A DNA stretch of 64,000 bases from Moniliella sp. 'wahieum' (taxonomy: Eukaryota; Basidiomycota; Moniliellomycetes; Moniliellales; Moniliellaceae): the NCBI GenBank assembly GCA_003971905.1, contig RSEE01000125.1, positions 62,001 through 126,000 of the forward strand, given 5' to 3'. Of this stretch, positions 21,282-32,576 are shown piece by piece; position 1 is the first letter of the stretch, and each line of letters starts with the position of its first letter. The notes under the pieces were generated by a model. That model was not told where the DNA came from. It saw nothing but the letters and a program-made list of their open reading frames with translations, and did not search any database. The translations under genes and the position numbers were made by a program.

Positions 21282-23759
21282 CTAGGTTTGGCTTAGTGCA
21301 TTCATGTGCTGGTTCGTTTGTGAAACAAGTAGTCTCCCAAGTAGCACCCCCTCCCCCCCCGATGTTCCAGCAAGAACACAGATGGTGTTTGATAGCGTTG
21401 GATGGCAGTAGTTGGTGTAAGCGCTACGGGGCAGGGGCAGGGGCAGAGGCAGAGGGTGATGGCGACGACGCGGCGGTCTGGGCCAAAGCGACCTCATCTT
21501 GCGCATGCGCCGCACGCCGCGGGCAGCGTACCAGTCCGGGAGGAAGCCCGGCGCATCGAGGGTACCCTGCTCAATGGCGTCCAGATGCTTGATCAAATCG
21601 TAGTTGGTCTCGGCAGGCACCTGGCTGTCCTGCCGATAAGCGGGGTGCGCCTGAATGAAGTCGCGGATAAACGTGGCGGCGGTTTTGAGCTTGCCGCTGG
21701 CGCGGTCCGAAACGAGAGACAGGTAGCGTTCCAATTCACACCGCGTCTCCACGTCCATTCGTAGCCGGTCAAGGTACGAGCGGACTAGTGGCACCAAGCC
21801 GGTAAACTCGTCCTGTTCCCCGATGTGGTCAGCGCAGGCTCTGGGCGAGGTAGAACGAAAGGCGGGCAGGCAAGGCAGGCGGCGAAGGGGAGGGGGAGGG
21901 GGGGAGTAGACGTACAGTACCATTGATCAACTCGTTGAGGGTAAACTCGGCATCTTCGTCTTCCGGTGCTGGTTCTGCGTCGGGGGAGGTGGAGTGTGAG
22001 TCGGGGTTGGAGGCAAAGGCCGAGCGGGCAAACGAAGGTGGGTCCGAGACCAATTCCTTCTCCTTGCCCTGAGCACGAGCATGCAAGTTGAGCAGCGCGT
22101 CTTTGCGGTACCCTGTCTTGCTACTGGAGCTTGCCGTGGTGGCTGGCGTGGGTGGGGTGCTGGTGCGCTCCTGCTCGGCCGTGAGAGCCTCGCTAAGAGC
22201 GCGCGGGTTGGGCCCAGCGGACGCCTTGGACAGAGGCGCAGCGCGGTGCCGCGACAGATCTTTCCGGAAAAAGAAGCGCTGCGTGTGAATCGCATCGCGT
22301 TGCTGGGCACGCTGCATGTTCACGTCCACCTTGGACAGAGGCATGTAGAAGTTCAGTCCGAAACTCAGGATGGCGCGGGTGAGAAGGACGACAAAGATGC
22401 TAAAGGCGGCATTCTCAAAGTCGGTGATTTGTACTTCCATCGACCGTACCTCAACCCGCCATCCAATCTTGCCACCCAGCGGAGGCGGCTTGAAGCGAAG
22501 GGTCTGCCAGTTGGTAGATTGAATGTTCTCAAAGTGATCCAGACTCTGCCGGTCGTCGAGGTCAACCATCTCGGAGAAGATGACAAGCGGGTCGCGGATA
22601 AAGAGGTGAGCAAAGTGCCGCGCCAAGCGATCGTCCAGACCATGTTCCTTTAACCGTGCCAGCACACCCTCGTCAATGGGAAGGGGATTGTCATTGTAGT
22701 ATGCCTTGTTGGCCGCATCGGTAGAGAGGTAAGAATCGACCGAGTCGTATCGGCTCTTGTTCATGTGCATGCGTCCTTTTCCCTTTGTGAGTAGCTTCAG
22801 TCCTTTCTCCTCGTCTGTCCGGTCGTCAACAGCGGCCGAAATGACGTTCCAACGCGCATCAACATTGGCGAGCCAACCGCGGTACACGGGACTGGCCGCC
22901 GAGAGAGCAAGAAGGAGAGGGTAACAGGAATCATTTGGTCATAGATGGTGCGCGCCTCCTTGACGGAGCATGCTTGAAACGTAGCCTGGAGACAGCAGCA
23001 GCCCATGCCAAAGCCCATGGCGTCCATGTAAATGTGATCGGGCAAGGCGGCGCCTTCAAACGCCTCGTTGTCTCCGGGGAAGAGAGAACGATGGGGGATG
23101 GTGGGGTCGTGGAACGGCCGGGGCGTGTTCACGTCGTGGAAGATGGGCACGTTGATGGCGACCTTTTTGCCGCGGCGCTTGCGGATGTTGGCCGTCAAGG
23201 TGGGGAAGCGCACATGTTGGTTGATAACCTGGTCAGGCAAGAACAGGCTTTGACTTGCGGGGCCATCGGGCGCATGGTCGGGATCGATAAAAGGCCTGCC
23301 AGGGCGCGGCGCTCCGAGCATCGGGTAACTCGTCACGGTCAGCGGAAGTTCATTGGGCCGCAGATGGGCACGGATAATGAGACGGCGCAGCGCATGTCGG
23401 GTTCGACCTGGCGCAGCTTGGGGACTCGCACCAAATGGCTGTCCGGGGGTGGTCTCCAGCATGAAGCGGCCATACTCGGGGTGGAAGAGCGGGTAGGTGG
23501 CGCTGCGACCCTCGGCGGCGGCCTCAAGCTCGAGCAGGATCTCTCCCTGGCGCAAACTCAGCGGCGCATTGCGCGCAGCATCGTCGAGGGCGACCACGAC
23601 GTACTCGAGCTCGTCGCCCCAGAGCATGTGGTCGCCCTGGCGGTCTTTGACGGCGTCCCAGAGATAGAGGAACTCGGTGATGCCGTGGGTGCGGACATGC
23701 TCGGCGAGCTTCTGGGAGTCGGGCCAGTCGAGGGGCGTGCCGAGTGAGAGGAGACCCAT
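21282..23759 (-). CDS. GSH1: Glutamate-cysteine ligase catalytic subunit
   Basis: First and rate-limiting step of glutathione synthesis: ATP-dependent joining of glutamate and cysteine. Starts MGLLSLGTPLDWPDSQKLAE at 23759, the canonical eukaryotic GCL N-terminus. Other hallmarks: HMLWGDELEYVVVALDD, HPEYGRFMLETTPGQPFG, ANIRKRRGKKVAINVPIFHD, DHIYMDAMGFGMGCCCLQ with the downstream TFQACS, HFAHLFIRDPLVIFSEMVDL, FENIQSTNWQTLRFKPPP, GWRVEVRSMEVQ and a C-terminal YDLIKHLDAIEQGTLDAPGF. An intron is inferred near 21855-21915 (GTACGT donor after LNELINGT). Length of about 750-800 residues fits the family. One frame change lies near 22800-22890. The last 60 codons to 21282 are low complexity and may be out of frame. 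Its left end converges on CRM1. Confidence 0.95.
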
Positions 23760-24563
23760 GGGGGACGAACGGTGGGGGGGGTGACAGGTGGGACGGAACG
23801 GCAGCGATGGCGAGGAGAGGAGAGAAGCGAGCGGCGAGAGAGAGAAGCGAGCGGCGAGAGGAGAATGCGAGGAACGCCCGATAAAGGAGAGGCAGGGCAG
23901 AAGAAAACCAGCTGGGCAGCACCGGGGTTAAAGCGGTTAAATCCGGCTGTCAGCACGCTATCGACGGCCGCCCGTTCGACCGGAGGATGCGTTCGCCATC
24001 GTCATCGATCGTCGACCATCGACCGTCAATTATCAATCACCCACCACCGCGTCATTTAAACTGGGGCGTTATATAGAGCCGTCGGCTCCTCTATCCACCG
24101 CCTGCTGATGCGAAACTCCCCTCGCCTCAGCGCCCGCCCCGCGGTCCCCATGCTCGGGGCGTAGCAAGGGTGGGAGTGGCACCACTGGTGTGCCCTCGGG
24201 CTGACTCCGATGCCTGCCTGCCACGCAACGCTGCTCCCAGATCTCATCCTCAGCCAGTAGCTGCCATCCTGGTCTCTGACATCGGGAGGTCTGCTCCCCA
24301 GCTGGGGCCGTGCTTGGGCAGCCATAAGGCCTAAGACCAAAGGTCTAGGACCCGACGCCGCCCTCAGATCTCAGCCTTCTCTGTCGATACTCCAAAACAA
24401 GTCCCCACTCCGCCCCGCTTGGTACCTCTCGGGACAATCTAGCATGAGCCTCTCCCTCCTCACACAAAGGAACAGAGAAAAAAAGATGCATGCAGCACAC
24501 AGGCCAGCGCAAAAAAGCTAGCAGCTTAAAGCACGCTGGCCTCCCTTAAGGCCGAACTCCCAA
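23760..24563. other. Intergenic region between GSH1 and MAF1
   Basis: Contains the promoter side of GSH1 and the 3' flank of MAF1, both transcribed leftward. 23810-23870 carries a GAGAGGAGAGAAGCGAGCGG-type near-duplicate. No gene recognised. Confidence 0.5.
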
Positions 24564-25983
24564 TCATGCCGACGGCCATAGGCGCCCCGCTGCGTATTCA
24601 GCAACACCCATACAACGGAAGCTCACTCCGCCAGAGCAAGGGGAGCTTGTGGGGCGAGTCGTGCGGAAAGGGGAGTGGGCCGACGGGCCTGGCGAACGCG
24701 ACGCTTGTCGCCCTGCGCGTTCGAGGGCACGGCGGGCTGGAGGCGTGGGTCGAAGTGCTTCGCCGGCCATGGCGAACGAGACGGGGGACTTCGTTACTGG
24801 TTCGGGGGGCAGGACCACTTGACTCGGCCGCCGGACCAGCGGGGCATCCACTGGTGCTTCCGATCCGCGACGCGCCCACACATTGACAAAGAGCAGCCGT
24901 TTTAGTCGACGATTGTAGAAAAAGGCATACGTAGTCCACAGCACCCCACCACCAGACGAGTCCAACACACTTCGCGGCGCCACATCGTCCTCATCCTCGT
25001 CCTCGTCCGAACACGCCTCGGAGGGGGGGATTCCAGGGGAAATCCACCTGCGTAATCTTCATCAAAAAGCAGATCGCCGTCCGAGGGCTTGCGATGGTGG
25101 CGTTGGTGAATCGGCACAATGGGGACCGGCTGGGCCTCCTGAGCCCACTCGTCCGGCTCGGAGCCCAGGTCGTCGTACTCACTCCCGACGCCCATCGGCG
25201 CAGGCTCCATCTCGTCCGTGTCAATCTCGCCCGTGGCATGAGGATCCGCCTCGAGCGAGGGATGGAAGGTGAACACCTCACAGTCGTTCACGTCCATAAT
25301 GTCGTTCACGACAGAGGCTAGCTGCGGGCCCGGGCTAAGCGAGGAAGGGAAAGGGGGTTGGTGGGGCTGGATGGGCTTCCGAAGAGCGAGGGCAGGGCGC
25401 CGGGCAACGCCGAGAAGGAACGCGGGGTGCCCGAAACGGAGGACAGATGCCGCAGGGTGGTGCTCAGGCTGGACAGAACTCCATGGGGACTAGCTTCGGC
25501 GCGAAAATCAGCCGGGTTGACCGTGCTAAAGTCGTGATCGGGGAAGGCAAGATTGAGAGCGGTGATGAGGGTGAACAGGGCCTTGCGCGCCTGGGGGTCA
25601 GTGAGCGAACCAAAGGCAGAGTCGAGACTGTCGTCGTCCAGGCGCTCGGGCAGAGAAAGAGAAAGAGACAAGGAACGCGGATGGGCGGGAGAGAGGGAGG
25701 GGGAAGGGGAGTAGGAAGGAGGCGGAGAGGGCTGGCTCTGGTCCGACATGCTGAGGGGAGGCGGGTCGCGGCCATCGGCAGAGCGGGAGAGAAGCAGATG
25801 GAGGTCGCGTTGGGCGGCGGCACGGGCAGTGTACTGCTGCTCGAGGGCGCGCAGCAGACGGCGTTCGCGCGAGATGGCCTTGCACGAGTAGGCCTCGAGA
25901 CGCGTGAAGATGCGCACGTCGGCCGTCTCGAAGGTCAGCGCACGCGAGAGGAGCTCGAGCTCGGGATAGTCGAGATACTTCAT
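24564..25983 (-). CDS. MAF1: Maf1, negative regulator of RNA polymerase III
   Basis: Maf1 represses Pol III transcription in response to TORC1/PKA signals. Start MKYLDYPELELLSRALTFET at 25983; RIFTRLEAYSCKAIS corresponds to the Maf1 A box, ITALNLAFPDHDFSTVNPAD to the B-box start, and MDVNDCEVFTFHPSLEADP plus LWTTYAFFYNRRLKRLLF to the B/C boxes. Between A and B boxes is a Ser/Pro-rich linker of about 70 residues, the usual site of regulatory phosphorylation. A poorly conserved acidic insert (about 25020-25230) precedes the last box. An intron or frame change lies near 25318, where SVVNDIMDVNDCEV begins, and another frame step near 25000. The end at 24564 includes a basic Ser/Pro-rich tail whose frame is less certain. 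Confidence 0.92.
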
Positions 25984-26583
25984 CGGTGGTGGGGGGCGGC
26001 AGGAGGGGCGGAGGGGCACCCAGGGGGCTCAGGCTGAGCTGTGGGCTGCCATGGCTGAGCGGCTATCATATCAGCCACTTGTACTTAGTACTTACCCCAC
26101 ACCAGCGCTGTGCCCGCCTGGTGCGGTGCTGGTGCTGACATCAGCGGCGGCCCATCGCCCGATCCCAGCTGGAGCGTGGCCAGCGCTGGGCCTGCGCAGC
26201 TCCCGGCCGTGCGCACAGCCGTCCCCCGCCGTCCGCTCCCCTGCCGGCTCGTCTGGGATATGTCATCTGGGACCTCGGTCTGGCGGCGCCAGCAGCAGCG
26301 CCCAGCCGGCCCAGCCCCTGTCGGCCGACGGGCATTGCCTGTATCGTCCCACTCTGCCCAGTCATCCATCGTCCATCTCAGCCATCGTCGGCACCCGACA
26401 TTCCGCCGTGCGGGGCAACGCAGCGGAAACAGCAGCACTGGCCGCCTTCCCTTGCCGTCATTCATATCGTCACCGGCGCCCGCCGAAGCGAGGCGAATCC
26501 AGCCGAAAACATTGCCCACGCCACACACATTGCAGACGACGTTGCTGGCGCCCAGCAACGCATCCATCCCCCTCTTGCCCACC

Positions 26584-27211
26584 ATGTCCTTCGCTCGCAC
26601 CTGCACCCGCGCCCTCGCCCCCCTCGTGCGTGCCACCGCCACGCGGCGTGTGCCGCCCATGGCTCCGCTGCGCTCCCTCGCTTCGCCCCTTGCGCCTTCC
26701 CAGTATCTGGGCCTCCCGCAGCTGCGACTCTCTAGGGGCCAACCCCTCTCCACCTCAGCAGCTCAGCGGGACGCTGCGTCGACAGAAGCGCAAGGCCTGG
26801 CGTTTGAACCCAAGCTCCAGCTTACCTTTACTTGCACCGCCCGTTCCCGACTGTGGCACGCGCTCGACGCATGAATTTACGCGTCGCTCCTACGAGAAGG
26901 GCATTGTGTTAGTGCAATGCCCGGGGTGTAAGAACCGGTACGTCACTGCTCCTCCATCTGCCTGCTGGTAGCTGCACCGGTACTGGGTACTGACGCCAAA
27001 TGGAAGGCATTTGATCGCGGACCACCTAGGCTGGTTCAAGGACTCGAACGAGCCACGCACAGTCGAGCAGATGGTCGCCGCTCATGGCGGCCGCATTCAG
27101 AGGGGCACCAAGCACGTGCCTGAAGGCAACCAAGGTGAAACGATCGAGATCACCGACGATTCCCACCCCGACTTGCCCCCCTCGGAGATCCCGCCACCCA
27201 AAAAGGAGTGA
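26584..27211 (+). CDS. ZIM17: Zim17/Hep1/Tim15, DNL-type zinc finger mitochondrial protein
   Basis: Mitochondrial matrix chaperone that keeps Hsp70 (Ssc1) soluble and supports import. Start MSFARTCTRALAPLVRATAT (26584) is an arginine-rich, acid-free presequence of about 60 residues. The zinc finger follows: LQLTFTC, VPDCGTRSTHEFTRRSYEKG, IVLVQCPGCKNR, then a 69 bp intron (26938-27006, GTACGT donor, CTGAC branch) and HLIADHLGWFKDSNEPRTVE, an exact match to the DNL domain. Ends SEIPPPKKE at 27211. Between TFTC and VPDCGTR four extra bases break the frame at about 26843; fungal orthologues read TCTVPDC here. Length of about 185 residues is normal. Confidence 0.94.
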
Positions 27212-28191
27212 TGACACCCCCCCCCCTATCCTCATCGGCCTGGTAATCGGGTTGCCCCACCCTTGACTCGCTACGCTCATATTGCACCCAGCACCCCCCA
27301 CACCCCCCACGCACTACTTGGTTTTTACCTGTACTTTTTCTCCCACGAGCATCGACTCCAATTGTAATCCTCTCCCCTATGAAGAAAGCTTCTGCCCATG
27401 GGTAAACTGTGTGCTTTTCCGCTTCGGAGTGATTCCTTCTGGACATTGCCGGCCACGCTCTGAGATGGATAGATAGAGAGCACCTGTTTGCCAGCTCTCA
27501 ACGTTGTTTTAACATTCAACCGACACACTAGCTCCACCTCGTGGATGTGGCGGTTGGGTCAGGTGGCGAGCGATATGCCCCCTTGCTCCGCCCGCTTGCC
27601 ACCAAAAGCATCTTTTCCGAGTCCAAAAAAAGACTCGCTATCAAAGGGTAACCGGTCCTGGAGCGCCCAGGGGCTACCACCACCGCCTGCAGGGGCGAGC
27701 CTGGCATGAGATCTAAGGGACATTGGATTGGGCGGAGGCTTTGAGCGTTGTCTGTGCGCCTGCTGCTTGTAGTTAGTTGTTCAAGGCTGGAAGCTGGAAG
27801 CTTGGGCACTGCGCTTGCGTAATGACATGCATGACATGCATGATGCATGATGCATGACACTGGAAACTTGGGTCGGAAACGCACGGACCCGATCATCGAT
27901 CGAACATCATGCATCAACCCTCCGAATGGCTGGCTGGATTGCATTGGCGCACTGCCCCTGTGCGGGCCAGTGTCGTCCGACACTTTCCGCCGACTCCTTG
28001 CAGAGGGCCAGTCGGCGGGCAGCCAAGGCGGCACAAGGCGGCACGGCCGTGCGGCCTCGGCCCTCGAGCCGTCCGCAGCAGGAGGCTTTATAAGCAAGGG
28101 CCTTGGCCCTCCGCGCATTCTGCCCTCCCCCCATCTCCATCCCCAGCCCCATCCCCTCCACCACCTCACCTAACCTTCCACGCCTTTGATC
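27212..28191. other. Intergenic region between ZIM17 and the metallothionein
   Basis: No gene recognised. Contains a run of ATGCATG-type words at 27821-27858 and a GGCGGCACAAGGCGGCAC word at 28027-28044 that is identical to the one at 7388-7405. The right end is the metallothionein promoter. Confidence 0.5.
28090..28095 (+). promoter_or_regulatory. TATA box of the metallothionein gene
   Basis: TATAAG in the context GGCTTTATAAGCAAGG, 97 bp before the metallothionein ATG, followed by a pyrimidine-rich leader. A TATA box suits an inducible gene. Confidence 0.5.
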
Positions 28192-28388
28192 ATGTCTGTA
28201 CGTCCGCCCTCCGTATCCGGCCCCGCCACCTGGCCTGCTCAGAAGCATGGCGATCGAAGCTGACCGCTGACCGTTTTGGGTTGCCACCGCAGTGCCCTTG
28301 CGGAACCGCCTCCTCGTGCTCGTGCGGCAGCGCCTCGACGTCCTGCTCGTGCGGCACCACGTGCACCTGCGAAGGATGCAAGAAGTAA
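28192..28388 (+). CDS. Metallothionein, 33 residues, split by one intron
   Basis: A small cysteine-rich protein expected to bind Cu(I) or other soft metals in the cytosol. ATG TCT at 28192-28197 is followed by a 95 bp intron, 28198-28292 (GTACGT donor, two CTGAC branch candidates near 28260-28270, CCGCAG acceptor). Exon 2 reads CPCGTASSCSC, then GSASTSCSC, then GTTCTCEGCKK and stops at 28388. It has nine cysteines, all but the last in CxC pairs, no aromatic residues, and Ser/Gly/Thr spacers: the pattern of fungal class copper metallothioneins of 25-40 residues. Unspliced reading also gives the same cysteine block but with a start far upstream and no sense. Family assignment by composition and pattern; metal and inducer unknown. 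Confidence 0.85.
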
Positions 28389-29058
28389 CTTGGCCCTGTG
28401 GCCCTGCGGTTGATGAGACCACGATGTTTGGTCTTGGTGGGCGGGTCGGACGCACCCAGGTGTAGAACCCGCCTCGGATTGCCTCGCCCCTGCCACCCCG
28501 CTTTACCGATATGAACCGCGCAATTGATGGCTTTGACTGAGTGTATACGTTCAGGGGGGATCGAGGTTCTTGCCCTGCTCGGGATTGGGAGGCTAGTGTG
28601 GGAGTCAGACGGAGCCAGACGGAGTCGTGTAGGCCATACATGCACCATGCGCATCGTGTCTGCCAATGGTGCTCAGCTCCCTCAGGCTTCAGCCGCTCAG
28701 CCTCAGGCCTCAGCCTGAGGGTTGACGTTGAGCTCAATGTCCACCCGCTCAACTCTGCCCAGATGGCAGGTCCACCTTGGCATGTGACAAGTGACAGCAG
28801 CGTAGCAACTGGGACCAGGGCTCCACTAGGGCGCCGCCTGCGCTGCCTAGGTGCGTTGCTAGTCAAGCTAGTCATTAATCATTAGTGGCTCTAGTGTAAC
28901 ATGTAATTCCCCGAAACAACGGTGATCTCCGTACGCCGTAACCACTCCACAGCCACCAACATCTCTATACTGCGACCATATCGTTGACAGAGATCTTGGT
29001 AGCATAGGATGCTCGCGTCGTCAAGGACCAGGGGGAAAACGGTTCTTGGGTGCGTCCC

Positions 29059-29493
29059 TCAGTGGCACTTGGCGTTCTCGTCGCGTTCTACTTGTTCCAG
29101 CATCCGAAGCAGCTCCTCCCCCCGGCATTACAAAGGAGTCGCGGTGCTCTCATGCCTCGCCTTCCGGTACGCGGCCTGTGCCTCCTGCGTTGCCGAGTCG
29201 TGCAGCGTGTGGTCCATCAGTGCATCAGCCGGCAAATATTGTGGTTCGGATACCCCGTGGTGAGGTGGCAGTGCCGGTGGCTGAAACCGGGTTTCCGCCC
29301 CGCCTCCGACCCAAGTAGTATAGACGTCTGCGGTAGGGCCGGCACGCGGTTGATTGGAAGCGTGTTCACGATTGGGACGCGGTGGGCCGGCCTGGGTGTG
29401 TCCCGCTTCACTCGGTGGCCGACACCTATTCCTGCCCAAGAATAAACACGTTCCAGCAGGGCTGGCTGCTGATGTGGCATGCTGCGCGTCCAT
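29059..29493 (-). CDS. Unidentified small protein
   Basis: I do not recognise this. From MDAQHATSAASPAG (29493) a single frame stays open for about 120 codons: a Pro/Arg-rich middle, then HHGVSEPQYLPADALMDHTL, HDSATQEAQAAYRKARHEST. One base shift near 29125 continues it as an amphipathic helix EELLRMLEQVERDENAKCH with a stop at 29059. The helical, charged end after a frame step resembles the errors in the recognised genes. It could be a small subunit of a larger complex. The gene is on the opposite strand to its neighbours. Confidence 0.4.
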
Positions 29494-29997
29494 CCCGAGA
29501 ACGAGCGGGTGAGGGTGCCGAGGGTGTGGCTGGCAGAGGGATAGTGAGTGCATGCACTGGTGGCCGACGGCGCGGGCGTCTGCTCAGCTCGGTTGCACTC
29601 GGTTCCTCAGCTGCTAGTATGCATTCAAGGCGATACAGCCAGATGCCTGTCCGAGGGGCGGTTCAGATCTGACACGAACTGCATGATGCATGATAGCCGT
29701 TTGGGAGCTGTTGGGAAGAATGCCATTCCAGGGCCAGCCACACGCAGCACGCACCCCCGTGGTGGTCTGGCGCTTGACTATGAGAATGCGAATGCGAATG
29801 CGAATGAGAATGAGAATGATGAATGACGACGCGAGGGTGCGCGGGGAGCCAGAGGGCCAAGAGGCGCTGTTGCGCGACAGGAACAAGATAGGAAAGGGCT
29901 ATCCAGATGGACGTGCCCAGGAGACGAGATGGGCGAGGGGAAGGGGTTAGCTAAGCACGTGGCCGCCACAGGGCTGGTGCGTGGCGGTGCTGGGCGC

Positions 29998-30004
29998 TAG
30001 GGTT
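29998..30004. promoter_or_regulatory. Telobox-like motif upstream of the PP2A B56 gene
   Basis: TAGGGTT in GCGCTAGGGTTGGGG, about 360 bp before the assigned start of the B56 gene. Same word as at four other sites in the window. Confidence 0.3.
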
Positions 30005-30362
30005 GGGGGGCGCTGGGGGGCGGGAGGGCGGCAGTGGCGAGGAGCGTGTGCGAGGCCAAATTGTGGCGACGCGTGATCCAGCGCCGGGCAGAGGACGAAA
30101 CAGGCGGAGGCAGGCAGCTCGGGCGCCGAGGCTCGATGCACGAGGCTGATCGATGATCCAGCGCGGCAGCAGATAGATGGAGCAGTCGGGCGATCGGGTC
30201 GGCGTGCGGCTGTGGTGCGGCAGCAGCAACCGCAGCGGGGGACAGCAGGAGACAGCAGGCCAGAGCAGACACGGCCACATCGATCGAGCACACCCACCGA
30301 CCCAACACCGCAACCTGGCACGCGACGAACCCACCCCCTCCACCACCTGTGTTCCCACCGCC

Positions 30363-32227
30363 ATGTGGAGAAGCCCGCCCGCTGTGCCCCCTGTGCCTGC
30401 CCCTCTGCCTCCTCCTCATCGGCCTCGGCCTCGACGCCCGCATCGGCCTCCGTCCTTTCTGCCCCCTCGGCCCTCACACCCGCCTCGCCCGCCCCTGTCC
30501 CTCCTGTCCCTGCCGCACCCACCGCTGCCGCCGCAGCCGCCGGACGACGGCCTGCGCAGCCCCGCCGCCGAGGTAGACATGCTGGACGCGCGCGCCCCGC
30601 CCCGGCGCCAGCGCAGCTCCCGCTTCCACCTTGCCACCCCTGACCCGCGCGCACGCCAGCTGGAGCTGCTGCCACGTCTGGCCGAGGTGCCGGTCGAAGA
30701 GCGGGCGGCTGGCCGTGCGCAAGCTCGAGCAGGCCTCGGTCTTGTTTGACTTTACCACGGGATGACGAGGAGGGCAAGCAGCGCAAGGCGGATACACTGC
30801 GAGAGCTGCTCGAGTATCTCACCACCCTCCATGCCCCGATTCCTGATATCATCTACCCTGCCATGACCAACATGTTTGCCACCAACTTGTTCCGCACCAT
30901 CCCTCCGCCTCCTCCCAGCACGCTGCCCCCCGCAGCGGCCGATGTGTTTGAAATGGACGATGACGAAGCTGTGTTGGAGCTTGCCTGGCCGCACCTGCAA
31001 CTGGTCTATGAACTCTTCCTCCGCTTTGTCGAGAGTCCCGACTTTGTTACCAGTCTCGGCAAGCGGGTGATCGACCAAGCGTTTGTGTTGCGGCTGTTGG
31101 AGCTGTTTGATTCGGACGATCCAAGGGAACGAGACTTTCTCAAGACGACGCTGCACCGGATCTATGGCAAGTTTCTCAACTTGCGTTCCTTTATCCGACG
31201 CTCCATCAACCATGTCTTTTTCCAGTTCATCTATGAGACCGAACGACACCACGGGATTGCCGAGCTCCTGGAGATCATGGGCAGCATCATCAATGGCTTT
31301 GCTGTGCCGCTCAAGGAAGAGCACAAGACGTTTCTGGTTAGGGTACTGGTTCCCTTGCACAAGGCGCGCTCGCTGGTGCTCTACCACCCGCAACTGGCCT
31401 ACTGCGTCGTGCAGTTTCTCTCGAGAAGGATCCGGGCCTGACGCTGCCCGTGGTTCGTGGCTTGCTGCGGTACTGGCCCAAGACCTCTTCGCCGAAACAG
31501 GTCATGTTCCTCAACGAGCTGGAGGAGATTGTGGATGTGATGGAAGCGAGCGAGTTTGCCCAGGTGCACCCGCTGCTCTTCCAACAACTGGCTGCCTGCC
31601 TCGACTCGGCCCAGTTCCAAGTGGCCGAGCGGGCGCTGCTCATCTTTCAAAACGATTACCTGCTCAGCCTCGTTGCCGAGCACATCCACACGGTCCTCCC
31701 CGTTGTCTTCCCGCCGCTCTACCGCTCGGCGCGCACGCACTGGAACCGACAGATCCAGCCGCTGGTGCTGCAAGCGCTCAAGACGCTGAGCGATGAACCC
31801 GGGCTTGTTCCAGATTTGCACCGACGCCTTCACCGAATCGCAAGCTGCGTACGTCTGTCTCTGACTCTGTGTCTGTGTCTGTGTCTGGCTACGAGAGCAC
31901 ATGCTAACCAACTACCCCACCCCCCTTGGCAGCGAACCTTCGGTGCTGGCGGCCAAGGACGAGCAATGGTCGCGCCTGGCCGCGTCGGCGCTGCAGACGA
32001 GCAGCGCACTCAACCTCACCCCGCCAGCGTACCTGGTGGCCGACGTGGAGCGGCCGCCAAGGTGGCACGAGCACGCGGCGCACAGCGTCGTGTCGCCGCC
32101 CGTGCGGCCGCTGGAGGAGGCGATGGAGGTGGAGATGGACCGCTCCTCGCTGCTGGGCGGGGCGGTGGACCGGGACCCGCTGACGATGGCCGAGATGTCC
32201 TTCTCGCCCCCGAGCAACGAGCCCTGA
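30363..32227 (+). CDS. PP2A regulatory subunit B56 (B', Rts1/Par1-like)
   Basis: Targets protein phosphatase 2A to substrates carrying LxxIxE motifs, e.g. at kinetochores and in stress signalling. After an Ala/Ser/Pro-rich N-terminus the B56 HEAT core begins with [19 protein letters not shown] and continues [147 protein letters not shown]-type segments, [20 protein letters not shown] and [19 protein letters not shown]. An intron at 31849-31932 (GTACGT, CTAAC) joins DAFTESQAA to [16 protein letters not shown]. Ends SFSPPSNEP at 32227. Frame changes near 30700, 30757, 31430 and 31790. The start ATG at 30363 is provisional because the N-terminus is low complexity and open in several frames. Confidence 0.9.
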
Positions 32228-32576
32228 GGCGGCGCGGGCGAGGCGAGGCGAGGCGAGGCGAGCAGCGGGCAGGCAGGACTAGATGCTCTCTGCGGCTTGT
32301 ACAGTACATATGCATGTAAGCACGCATGCCCCATGCATCCCCACTCATCCGCTGTGACGTGTGACTAGTGACTCGGCCTGAGCCTGAGGCCCCGTCCCAG
32401 CATGGCACGCGCCACGCACCCGCTCACGTCAGCGCGTCAGCGTCCACCCAAGTAGGGTTGCGCGCGGTGCATTGCGCTGACGTAAGCCCCCGCCCGCGCA
32501 GCGCACGGCCACATGCGCTGCTGCGCAGCCGCTCCTGCGCCTCCATCGCCCGCCGCTGCCCCTCGCCGCCGCCGCC
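32228..32576. other. Intergenic spacer upstream of ARC35
   Basis: 349 bp between two rightward genes. It holds a GGCGA run (32236-32262), TGACTAGTGACT and GCCTGAGCCTGAGGC words near 32350-32390. Nothing gene-like. Confidence 0.5.

Noticed and set aside
22935-23747. Long plus-strand frame of 270 codons
   Set aside because: Fully antisense to the highly conserved GSH1 N-terminal region; composition mirrors it and no motif is recognisable.
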